The notes below the pieces were generated by a model, which was given only the letters and a program-made list of their open reading frames with translations, was not told the DNA's origin and made no database searches. Of a DNA stretch of 64,000 bases, positions 8,040 through 15,524 are shown piece by piece. The first letter of the stretch is position 1; each line of letters begins with the position of its first letter. This DNA is from CBDDLD01 sp965230605 (lineage in GTDB: Bacteria; Bacteroidota; Bacteroidia; Flavobacteriales; Flavobacteriaceae), in contig CBDDLD010000004.1 of NCBI GenBank assembly GCA_965230605.1, positions 434,001 through 498,000 of the forward strand, written 5' to 3'. The position numbers and the translations under genes were made by a program.

Positions 8040-8840
8040 ATGTCTACGCTTGTAAGGAAATATGTGTCAATAATAATCCCTTGGGTTTTCATCATAGCAT
8101 CTATAATTGCAATGATGAAATTTAAAATGATGGGGGAGCGTTCTATGGACCCTGTTCATGACACTTATTTTTACATTTGCCAGGTGGTATTTGTTCTGGC
8201 CATTGGTTATTTGGTGATAAAATGGTTGTTCAGCATGATGAAAGCCTACAGGCAATTAAAAAATGACAAAACAGAAGCGGAGCTCATGCTATTGAAAAGT
8301 AAAATTGATCCGCATTTTTTCTTTAATACCCTTAATAATCTATATGGACTAGCTTTGGAAAAATCTGAGAAAACCCCAGAAGTTATTCTCAAGCTTTCCG
8401 AGATTATGCGTTATACCATTTATGAGGGAAAAAACGATACCGTAGCTTTAAAAGATGAGGTGGATTATCTTCAGAAATATATAGAGATTCATAAGCTGAG
8501 ATACAATAAGAATGTAGATGTTGCATTTAATACGCATATTGAAAATGAAACCATTAAGCTAGCTCCTTTACTATTGATTATGTTACTCGAAAATGCCTTT
8601 AAGCATGGGGTAGAAAGTCTCATTGATGAAGCTTATATTCGTGTTGACCTTAAAGCAGATGAAAGCACGATAACGTATACTGTGGAAAACAATTTTGAGA
8701 AAAGAACGGAGGCGGATCAGGGCATAGGCTTAGATAATTTAAAACGAAGGTTGCAATTAATCTATCCGAATACTCATAAATTTACTACAGTGTCGAAAAA
8801 CAATACCTATATAGCAACATTAACTTTAAAAGCATTATGA
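8040..8840 (+). CDS. LytS/YehU-type sensor histidine kinase
   Basis: 266 residues. Two transmembrane helices lie at residues about 8-25 and 45-65, with only a short loop between them and no large sensor domain. The phosphorylation motif is KIDPHFFFNTLNNLYG (His about 97, His_kinase family). A later ATPase part contains LLLENAFKHG (N box) and QGIGLDNLKRRL (G box). It is partner of the LytTR regulator, which starts inside its stop (ATGA at 8837-8840). The signal is probably sensed within the membrane. The promoter position suggests a leaderless mRNA. Confidence 0.95.
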   Translation: MSTLVRKYVSIIIPWVFIIASIIAMMKFKMMGERSMDPVHDTYFYICQVVFVLAIGYLVIKWLFSMMKAYRQLKNDKTEAELMLLKSKIDPHFFFNTLNNLYGLALEKSEKTPEVILKLSEIMRYTIYEGKNDTVALKDEVDYLQKYIEIHKLRYNKNVDVAFNTHIENETIKLAPLLLIMLLENAFKHGVESLIDEAYIRVDLKADESTITYTVENNFEKRTEADQGIGLDNLKRRLQLIYPNTHKFTTVSKNNTYIATLTLKAL

Positions 8841-9526
8841 CTACCTATGTTATTATTGATGATGAGCCTATAGCGCATAGAATAATCGAAGGCTATGCAA
8901 ATCAAATGCAGAGCCTTAAAAAGGAAGGGAATTGTTATAATGCCCTTGAAGCTATAGATTTTTTAAACCGTATATCAGTTGATCTTGTTTTTTTAGATAT
9001 CAATATGCCAAAGCTTACTGGGTTTGAATTGTTAAAAACCTTATCAAACAAACCAAAGGTGATCATTACATCTGCGTATGAGGAATTTGCTATTCAAGGT
9101 TATGAATTCGATGTGGTTGATTATTTATTAAAGCCGTTTTCTTTTGAACGATTTCTTAAAGCTGTTAACAAGGTCTCGCATTCGCCACCAACTACCATTA
9201 GTAAGATTTCCAATAGTGAACCGGAGTATATCTTCATAAAGGCTGATAAGAAACAATATAGAGTGGTTTTAGATACCATTCTATTTATTGAAGCCTCAGG
9301 GAATTATTGTAAGGTCTATTTAGAAGATAAGAAACTAATCACCTTAAAAAAAATATCAGATTTTGAAGGCATGCTGCCAGATCGCTTTATTCGTGTACAC
9401 AACTCATTTCTTATTGCAAAAGATAAAATAGAAGTCATAGAAGGCAACAGCATTCATATGAGATCCCATAAGATTCCTATTGGGCATACTTATAAAAGTG
9501 TTATTAAAACCTTATACAATGAATAG
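8837..9526 (+). CDS. LytR/AlgR-type response regulator (REC-LytTR)
   Basis: 229 residues. The receiver domain (1-115) has DDEP near the start, the phospho-acceptor Asp in LVFLDINMP (about 56), Thr/Ser at VIITSAYEEF and Lys in LLKPFSF (about 104). The LytTR DNA-binding domain (about 130-229) contains YIFIKADKK, ILFIEASGNYCKVY and FIRVHNSFLIA. It pairs with the upstream kinase through a four-base overlap. LytTR proteins bind short direct repeats; I could not identify a convincing pair here. The following gene is an orphan SusD 106 bases downstream, which may or may not be a target. Confidence 0.95.
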   Translation: MTTYVIIDDEPIAHRIIEGYANQMQSLKKEGNCYNALEAIDFLNRISVDLVFLDINMPKLTGFELLKTLSNKPKVIITSAYEEFAIQGYEFDVVDYLLKPFSFERFLKAVNKVSHSPPTTISKISNSEPEYIFIKADKKQYRVVLDTILFIEASGNYCKVYLEDKKLITLKKISDFEGMLPDRFIRVHNSFLIAKDKIEVIEGNSIHMRSHKIPIGHTYKSVIKTLYNE

Positions 9527-9632
9527 TTTTAACAGCTTAGAGTTATAGACTAAAAATCCCAAAGCCTCATTTTATTTAAATTTACACGCAACCATTTTTT
9601 GTTTCTAGCATCTTTTTAAAAAAAGCAATATT

Positions 9633-11126
9633 ATGAGAAAGAGAAACAAACTATTTTTAGTTGCATTCTTAGCTTTGCTAATGGGGTGTAACGATGCTAT
9701 CGACATTAGGCAGCCGGGACGTTTAGATGCAGCCAACGCATTTAGGTCAGTTGCCGATCTTCAGCTAGGACTATTAAATGTATACGATCAGTGGGATTTA
9801 ACACCAGAGATCGCTTTAGCCTCTAACTTCTGTGATGAAGTTGCTGTAAGCTTTGACAGTGGAGGTCAAGGATTCGCCTTATATGATTTTGTATTGAATG
9901 CAGGTAGTGCCGCAGCAGCAGATTTCTGGGTACGTAACTTCCGTTCTAACAACCGTGCAACCATCTTAATTGAGGCAGCAGCTAATATTACGCCTGATGC
10001 TTCAGAGCAAGATCAGTACAATAACATCTTAGCACAAGCACATGCGATTAGAGCCTATGCTAACTTAGAGTTATTAACCTACTTCAGCCCGGACCCAACA
10101 GATGATTCTGCTTTAGCAGCTCCAGTCATTGACTTTATTCCTGGATTAGGAATTCAACCAAGTAGAGATACTACTGGAGAGCTTTGGGATTACATCAATT
10201 CGGATTTAGATACAGCAGCAAGTTTAAGTACAGAGCAGTCTAATACCACATTTATCTCTAGGGATGCTATTAACGCTATGCGTGCAAGAGCAGCATTAAC
10301 TAGAAGAGATTATACCACTGCAGCTAACTTAGCGTCTCAGTTATTAGCAGCTTACCCATTAGCAAATACTACGCAGTATCAGTTAATGTTCTTAGATGCC
10401 GATAACACAGAGGTAATCTTTAAGTTAGAGCGTACACAAAATGATAACTACGATGGTCAAGGTGCTACAGGATCTGTAGCTACAGGTGGTGGATGGGCAG
10501 GCGCTCGTTTCGCATTCGTAGATGCCACAATTACAGGAGGTTCTTATTTTGAAATGGATAGAGCCTTATTTAACTTAATGGACCCTGCAGATGTACGTTT
10601 CACAGTAAACGTAGCACCATCTTCAGTGATCAACCCTAATTATGACACGGATCCGGACCCTGTAAATACTGATATTCTCATTATCCAGAAGTACCCGGGA
10701 TCAGAAGGGCAACCATTAATGAACGACCTTAAAGTGTTCAGATCATCAGAGATGTTACTCATCTTAGCAGAAGCTAGAGCTGCACAGAATGATCTTGCAG
10801 GTGCAGCAGCGCTTATCGATCAACTAAGAGATGCGCGTTTTGGTTCAGACCAGGCAGCACCATCTTACGCATCACAAGCTGAAGCTTTCGGAGCCATATT
10901 AGATGAGCGTCGTGTAGAACTTTGCTTTGAAGGCCACCGTTATAAGGACCTTAAGCGTCTTGGTGTTGCAGGAAACAGAGGTATACAAAGAGACTTAACC
11001 GACTGTACTATACAAAGTGGTGCATGTGCACTTCCGGCTGACGATTTCAGATTTGCATTACCAATTCCAATTGTGGAGATCAATGGTAATCCGGGAATCG
11101 CATCGCAACAAAACCCAGGCTACTAA
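9633..11126 (+). CDS. Orphan SusD/RagB-family lipoprotein, near duplicate
   Basis: 497 residues. The lipobox LALLMGC places the lipid-bearing Cys at 19. It is a typical SusD glycan- or nutrient-binding surface lipoprotein with TPR-like helices (QAHAIRAYANLELLTYFSP) and the family ending LPIPIVEINGNPG then NPGY. It has no SusC partner on either side: upstream is the LytTR regulator, downstream a terminator. By hand count it is about 88% identical to the SusD at 33384-34883, and the DNA is also closely related. Differences cluster at the signal peptide and in short patches (near residues 90-95, 275-285, 300-305 and the C-terminal 40), as if binding-face loops had changed. It may work with the distant SusC, or be a leftover of a duplication. 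It has an exceptionally clear terminator. Confidence 0.95.
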   Translation: MRKRNKLFLVAFLALLMGCNDAIDIRQPGRLDAANAFRSVADLQLGLLNVYDQWDLTPEIALASNFCDEVAVSFDSGGQGFALYDFVLNAGSAAAADFWVRNFRSNNRATILIEAAANITPDASEQDQYNNILAQAHAIRAYANLELLTYFSPDPTDDSALAAPVIDFIPGLGIQPSRDTTGELWDYINSDLDTAASLSTEQSNTTFISRDAINAMRARAALTRRDYTTAANLASQLLAAYPLANTTQYQLMFLDADNTEVIFKLERTQNDNYDGQGATGSVATGGGWAGARFAFVDATITGGSYFEMDRALFNLMDPADVRFTVNVAPSSVINPNYDTDPDPVNTDILIIQKYPGSEGQPLMNDLKVFRSSEMLLILAEARAAQNDLAGAAALIDQLRDARFGSDQAAPSYASQAEAFGAILDERRVELCFEGHRYKDLKRLGVAGNRGIQRDLTDCTIQSGACALPADDFRFALPIPIVEINGNPGIASQQNPGY

Positions 11127-11134
11127 AAACTACA

Positions 11135-11190
11135 TTATATAAAAGCAAAAAAGCTTCTCATTAACGGGAAGCTTTTTTGCTTTTATATAA
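11135..11190 (+). terminator. Long perfect hairpin terminator
   Basis: A 23-bp perfect stem (11135-11157 with 11168-11190) around a 10-base loop, with A-tracts on the left and T-tracts on the right, so it can act in both directions. It follows the orphan susD stop by only eight bases. Confidence 0.92.
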
Positions 11191-11268
11191 TATTCATTAC
11201 ATTGAAATCACATATGATTATATTTGACTCATCATTAACCGGAAAAAGACATTGACCTCTAACTGACC

Positions 11269-12729
11269 ATGCTTTTTAACTCACTCGATTTTGCTGTTTT
11301 TCTTCCTATAGTATTTGCCCTGTACTGGTTAATACCGCGTCAGAATATAAGACTGCAAAACCTTCTTATTGTCGTAGCCAGTTATGTGTTTTACGGCTGG
11401 TGGGATTGGCGCTTTTTAGCACTCATTCTTTGCAGTACTATTGTTGACTATTGTATTGGCAGGCAAATGCCAAAGGTTGACAATATCAGAAAGCGAAAAA
11501 TATTACTATGGTTAAGTATTGGTGTTAATATCGGGTTTCTGGGCTTCTTTAAGTATTATAATTTCTTTGTTGAAAATTTTGTCGAAGCCTTTACCTTCTT
11601 CGGGTTCAATATTCAGGCAAACACTTTGAATATTATTCTACCTGTGGGGATTAGTTTTTACACCTTTCAAACGTTGAGTTACACGATTGATGTATATCGA
11701 AAAAAGCTTGAACCGACTAAGGACCTCGTTGCATTTTCTGCCTTTGTCAGCTTCTTTCCACAATTAGTAGCCGGACCTATAGAACGCGCTACCCATCTAT
11801 TACCACAGTTTTATAAAACAAGGCTGTTTGATTATTCTAAAGCGGTGGATGGATTACGTCAAATTCTTTGGGGCTTATTTAAAAAAGTAGTGATTGCCGA
11901 TACTTGTGCGCAGTATGCCAATGATATATTTAATAATTCCGGAGACTATTCAGGAAGCACACTGATATTAGGTGCTCTATTCTTTACATTTCAGATCTAT
12001 GGTGATTTTTCCGGCTACTCGGATATCGCTATTGGTACTTCACGACTGTTTGGATTTAACCTGAAACAAAATTTTGCCTTCCCTTATTTCTCAAGAGATA
12101 TTGCAGAGTTCTGGAGACGCTGGCACATTTCCCTTTCCACATGGTTTAGAGATTATGTATATATCCCCTTAGGTGGAAGTCGAGGGTCTACAGCAATGAA
12201 AGTGCGAAATGTATTTATCATCTTTTTGGTCAGTGGATTTTGGCACGGCGCCAATTGGACCTTCATTGTGTGGGGTGGACTAAATGCACTCTATTTCTTA
12301 CCTATATTATTAACCAATAACAACAGAAAACATTTAGATGTGGTGGCTTCCGGGAAGGTGTTACCAAGCTTCAGAGACTTTGTAGCCATTGCCATCACTT
12401 TTGCGCTTACGGTATTTGCTTGGATATTTTTTAGAGCCGAGAACATCGATCATGCAATATCATACATTTCAAGTTTGGCTTCCGGTTTGGATGACTATAA
12501 ACACTATTACAAATCTTACCGTTATCTAGTTAACCTAGGAAAACCCTTCCTTATACTGGCATTGTGTTTCATGGTCATTGAATGGGTAGGTAGGGGCCAA
12601 CAATATGCCATTGAGAAGCTAGGCCTAAACTGGCATAAGGCGCTACGTTGGGCAATGTATATACTGATAGCCATCGCCATTCTCTTGTATGGTGGCAGCA
12701 AGCAAGAGTTTATTTATTTCCAATTTTAG
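11269..12729 (+). CDS. MBOAT family O-acyltransferase (AlgI/DltB-like)
   Basis: 486 residues with about ten hydrophobic helices. Family signatures: an N-terminus starting MLFNSLDFAVFLP, LPVGISFYTFQTLSY, VAGPIERA, FYGDFSGYSD-like YGDFSGYSDIA, and the conserved active-site His in SGFWHGANW (about 325). MBOAT proteins move acyl or acetyl groups across the inner membrane onto an exopolysaccharide or a cell-envelope polymer. It is followed after three bases by an SGNH/DltD-like gene, the usual partner. The acceptor polymer is not visible in this window. Alternative: acetylation of any extracellular glycan. Confidence 0.93.
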   Translation: MLFNSLDFAVFLPIVFALYWLIPRQNIRLQNLLIVVASYVFYGWWDWRFLALILCSTIVDYCIGRQMPKVDNIRKRKILLWLSIGVNIGFLGFFKYYNFFVENFVEAFTFFGFNIQANTLNIILPVGISFYTFQTLSYTIDVYRKKLEPTKDLVAFSAFVSFFPQLVAGPIERATHLLPQFYKTRLFDYSKAVDGLRQILWGLFKKVVIADTCAQYANDIFNNSGDYSGSTLILGALFFTFQIYGDFSGYSDIAIGTSRLFGFNLKQNFAFPYFSRDIAEFWRRWHISLSTWFRDYVYIPLGGSRGSTAMKVRNVFIIFLVSGFWHGANWTFIVWGGLNALYFLPILLTNNNRKHLDVVASGKVLPSFRDFVAIAITFALTVFAWIFFRAENIDHAISYISSLASGLDDYKHYYKSYRYLVNLGKPFLILALCFMVIEWVGRGQQYAIEKLGLNWHKALRWAMYILIAIAILLYGGSKQEFIYFQF

Positions 12730-12732
12730 ATC

Positions 12733-13629
12733 ATGAAACGGCTCTTAGTACAAATAACAGTTTTTTTAGTATTGGTGAGCATTGGCTTTGCATTACTGTT
12801 AGCAAGGGCAGACGGCTATACCGATTCGTATTACCTAAGATTCGCTTCACCACAACAAGAAAGTTTGATTCTTGGCACCTCTAAAGCCGCGCAAGGCATC
12901 CATCCGCAGGTACTGGATAGTATTTGTGGGACTCAGTTTTACAATTATGCATTCACCGTAGATCATAGCCCTTATGGAGCGACCTATTTAAATAGCATTA
13001 AAAAGAAGGTGAAAAAGGGTGAGCAACGCGGTACTTTTATTCTAACGGTTGATCCCTGGAGCATTAGTACTAGAAAGGAAAACTTGGGGAAGGCCTCTCA
13101 ATTTAGAGAGATAGAGCGTTGCTTAGGCAATACCTCTAGCGTGGCTGTAAACCCAAATTACGAATACCTGCTCAAAAACCTAAGCGGGAGTTATCACGCC
13201 ACAGTATTTAAAAAAGAATCCCCGATATTTCTTCATGATAATGGTTGGTTGGAAGTCACGATTAACATGGATTCTGCAAAGGTGCAAAAGAGCATTCAGT
13301 CGAAGTATGAAAGCTATAAGAAAGACATGCTGCCCAAATATCAGTATTCTCAGATTCGATTAGATGCTCTAAAAGCAACCATCGAGTTTTTAAACACCTA
13401 TGGCGATGTGTATTTGGTGAGACTTCCTATTCACCCAAAAATGATGGCGCTTGAAAATGAACTCATGCCCGACTTCGAGGATAAGTTAAAAGCAGTTATT
13501 CCCTTAACCAAAGGCTATATGAATATGACAGATCTGAATGACACCTTTATATATACAGACGGCAATCATTTGTATAAAACATCGGGTAGGGAAGCGACCA
13601 GGATTATTGCAGAATGGATAAAATCGTAA
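12733..13629 (+). CDS. SGNH/DltD-like membrane-anchored partner of MBOAT
   Basis: 298 residues with one N-terminal hydrophobic helix (residues 4-25) that would anchor it facing the periplasm. The motif LILGTSKAAQGIHP (about 50) resembles the GxS block of SGNH-type AlgX/DltD proteins, and YTDGNHLYKTSGRE near the end has the D..H arrangement of the catalytic pair. Such proteins finish O-acylation begun by the MBOAT enzyme. It lies three bases after that gene. The assignment is by motifs and context; overall similarity is weak to my eye. Confidence 0.65.
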   Translation: MKRLLVQITVFLVLVSIGFALLLARADGYTDSYYLRFASPQQESLILGTSKAAQGIHPQVLDSICGTQFYNYAFTVDHSPYGATYLNSIKKKVKKGEQRGTFILTVDPWSISTRKENLGKASQFREIERCLGNTSSVAVNPNYEYLLKNLSGSYHATVFKKESPIFLHDNGWLEVTINMDSAKVQKSIQSKYESYKKDMLPKYQYSQIRLDALKATIEFLNTYGDVYLVRLPIHPKMMALENELMPDFEDKLKAVIPLTKGYMNMTDLNDTFIYTDGNHLYKTSGREATRIIAEWIKS

Positions 13630-13670
13630 AACACGTATCTTTATGTGATATCACATGATTTGGATTTAAG

Positions 13671-14270
13671 ATGTTCAGAAAGAAATTGAAACAAATAGTA
13701 ATTATACTTCTATGTCTTACTGTTTTTAATTGTGGTAGCGACGATACCATCCAACAATTAAATACCGAAGAAGCAGACCTTTTAGAAACGTTTCAAAACA
13801 TAGAGGCCAACAGTCGTTTGACTATAGCTGACGATACAGAACCCGGGCAAAAACTAGAGCTTTGTCTAACTTATATCGATAAAGCCACTAAGCAAATTTT
13901 AAAAGGACAATCGGTTAAATTCTACCATACTTCCAATTCAGGAGACTATGAACCCCAGGTTGGTAATGATGAAACCACAGCACGACTCAGTGGTACTGCC
14001 ATTACTGACGATGATGGGCGAATTTATATTAGAACCATTCTTCCGGGGAATTATGCCAGTGATGGCGATAACCGACATATCCATACGGATGTAAAAGGGG
14101 CGAGACCGGAAACCTACGATATTCACTTTAAACAGTATACTGGATTTATGGGAACTAATTTTGTGAATGGTAGCGATCAGCATTTTTTAGCAGATCTAAA
14201 ATTCAATAGAGACAGTACTCTGGTTATTTTTATGACTGTAGAAGTGAAGCGCCCACAACTGAATGATTAA
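13671..14270 (+). CDS. Lipoprotein with intradiol-dioxygenase-like fold
   Basis: 199 residues. The lipobox LTVFNC places Cys at about 21. The middle carries the hallmark order of intradiol ring-cleavage dioxygenases: GDYEPQ, then GRIYIRTILPGNY, then RHIHTDV. The Tyr in PGNY and both His in HIH correspond to iron ligands of protocatechuate-type enzymes, and the first Tyr may be in GDYEP. The known family cleaves catechols between the hydroxyls; lipid-anchored envelope versions are known in Bacteroidota, with unclear substrates. It is 41 bases after the SGNH-like gene, so likely in the same operon; the link to O-acylation is not understood. Confidence 0.6.
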   Translation: MFRKKLKQIVIILLCLTVFNCGSDDTIQQLNTEEADLLETFQNIEANSRLTIADDTEPGQKLELCLTYIDKATKQILKGQSVKFYHTSNSGDYEPQVGNDETTARLSGTAITDDDGRIYIRTILPGNYASDGDNRHIHTDVKGARPETYDIHFKQYTGFMGTNFVNGSDQHFLADLKFNRDSTLVIFMTVEVKRPQLND

Positions 14271-14276
14271 ATCATA

Positions 14277-14774
14277 GTGAAAAAAATACTACATACCGAA
14301 CGTCTTACTTTACGAGAATTCACTCCTGACGATGCCGACTTCATTATAAAACTGGTGAATACACCTAAATGGCTAGCTTATATTGGCGATAAGCAAATTA
14401 AGACCAAGACACATGCGGATACCTATATTAAGGACCTTCAAGCCTCCTATAAGAAAGACGGTTTTGGACTTTGGCTGATCGCTTTAAAGGCTGATGAAAC
14501 GCCTATTGGTATGTGCGGTTTGGTGAATAGAGATAGTTTGGAGGATATTGATGTGGGCTTTGCATTGCTCCCGGATTATGAGGAGCAAGGTTATGCTTAT
14601 GAGGCTGCTAAGGCTACCATGCATTATGCTAAAACCAGCTTAAACATAGATAAAATTGTAGGCATCACCAATACGGAAAATTTAGGGTCTATCAAACTGC
14701 TCAATAAGTTGGGCTTGTCGTATGAAAAGACCATCACCTTGTCTCATGGGGATACGGTGTTGTTGTTTTCATAA
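14277..14774 (+). CDS. GNAT acetyltransferase, RimJ/RimL type
   Basis: 165 residues. It begins ILHTERLTLREFTPDD, the standard start of RimJ/RimL-like N-acetyltransferases. The acetyl-CoA site appears as LPDYEEQGYAYEAAKA (about 100), and TNTENLGSIKLLNKLGL is the usual C-terminal block. It uses a GTG start at 14277, since no ATG exists until far into the domain. It transfers acetyl from acetyl-CoA to an amine (protein N-terminus or small molecule); the substrate is unknown. It is separated from the dioxygenase-like gene by six bases. Confidence 0.88.
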   Translation: MKKILHTERLTLREFTPDDADFIIKLVNTPKWLAYIGDKQIKTKTHADTYIKDLQASYKKDGFGLWLIALKADETPIGMCGLVNRDSLEDIDVGFALLPDYEEQGYAYEAAKATMHYAKTSLNIDKIVGITNTENLGSIKLLNKLGLSYEKTITLSHGDTVLLFS

Positions 14775-14993
14775 GCTTCTGTAGATTAATAAAATACCTG
14801 ATAGGATTAAAATTAAAATTCCTATATACTGACTAGGTTGAGTAGATAATTGTGTATAAGATTCTTCTTTTTTATACGTCTTAGTTTTTCCAACTTAATA
14901 TTTAAGCCAAAGTATACCCAATATAATTAAACAAATTCCTAGAACTATTTCCAACCAACTACTACTAGTAATACCTATGGTGTTTACCTTCAT
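14769..14993 (-). pseudogene. Small membrane ORF split by an in-frame TAA
   Basis: From an ATG at 14991-14993, 32 codons (MKVNTIGITSSSWLEIVLG... ending LWLKY) run to a TAA at 14895-14897. The same frame then stays open for 41 more codons and encodes a second hydrophobic helix (QYIGILILILSGILLIYRSL) before TGA at 14769. Both halves look like coding sequence of one roughly 75-residue two-helix protein with one nonsense change, or two mini-proteins. The start overlaps the stop of the neighbouring small gene by one base (TAATG), which favours a real coding origin. The end overlaps the convergent acetyltransferase by six bases. Confidence 0.45.
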
Positions 14994-15166
14994 TAGAATA
15001 ATTCTTTAATAATTAAAACGATGCCTATTAAAAGAGCTCCAATACCACCGGTTAAAAATCTATGTATATATATGCCTGTAATTTTTCTTTTCTTACAATT
15101 AAAGTACTCATCTATAGAGAGTATTCCAATTAAAATAGCAATTACCCCAAAAATTATATTTAACAT
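14993..15166 (-). CDS. 57-residue two-helix membrane protein
   Basis: A short reading frame starting MLNIIFGVIAILIG, with a hydrophobic helix at 2-18, a basic loop (NCKKRKITG), and a second helix at 37-54 (GGIGALLIGIVLII), ending KELF. The two-helix pattern and the TAATG coupling to the next small frame support it as a gene. Its function is unknown. Confidence 0.5.
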   Translation of the reverse strand: MLNIIFGVIAILIGILSIDEYFNCKKRKITGIYIHRFLTGGIGALLIGIVLIIKELF

Positions 15167-15217
15167 AGAATCTCTAATTTATTACAATGTGTTTAATATA
15201 AACGTATTGTCAAGCTC

Positions 15218-15508
15218 TTATTTTTTTTCTATCCAATAAGGTATTATTTCACTTTTATCTTTTTCTTTAACTTCTTTTAAATCAACTCCTTTAGCATTTA
15301 AATAAAGAATAAACCGAGTAAAACCTTCAGGATAGCTATCATCGTATCTTATTAATGTGCCTTTTTTTAGGTTTCCTATTTCTCCTATGTGTACATCCTC
15401 TTTTAGCTCAAAATAGGCCTCGTGATTTTCGATAGATAAATAGAAATAAGTAATTATACAACCTAATAGTAGTCCTGTAATTCCTGATATAACATTACTT
15501 TTCTTCAT
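15218..15508 (-). CDS. Small single-span envelope protein, unknown
   Basis: 96 residues from the ATG at 15506-15508 (MKKSNVISGITGLLLG). There is one N-terminal membrane helix (residues 6-25), then a soluble domain with GEIGNLKKGTLIRYDDSYPEG that looks like a small SH3-like beta barrel. An upstream extension in the same frame would run through the 3' end of the GH113-like gene in the wrong frame and is rejected. It is 16 bases after the glycosidase stop, so probably co-transcribed. Confidence 0.6.
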   Translation of the reverse strand: MKKSNVISGITGLLLGCIITYFYLSIENHEAYFELKEDVHIGEIGNLKKGTLIRYDDSYPEGFTRFILYLNAKGVDLKEVKEKDKSEIIPYWIEKK

Positions 15509-15524
15509 TATTTGCTGTTTTTGT

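Noticed and set aside
15021..15239. 72-codon plus-strand frame
   Set aside because: It is antisense of the two-helix gene at 14993-15166, which has a better coding pattern and a TAATG junction.
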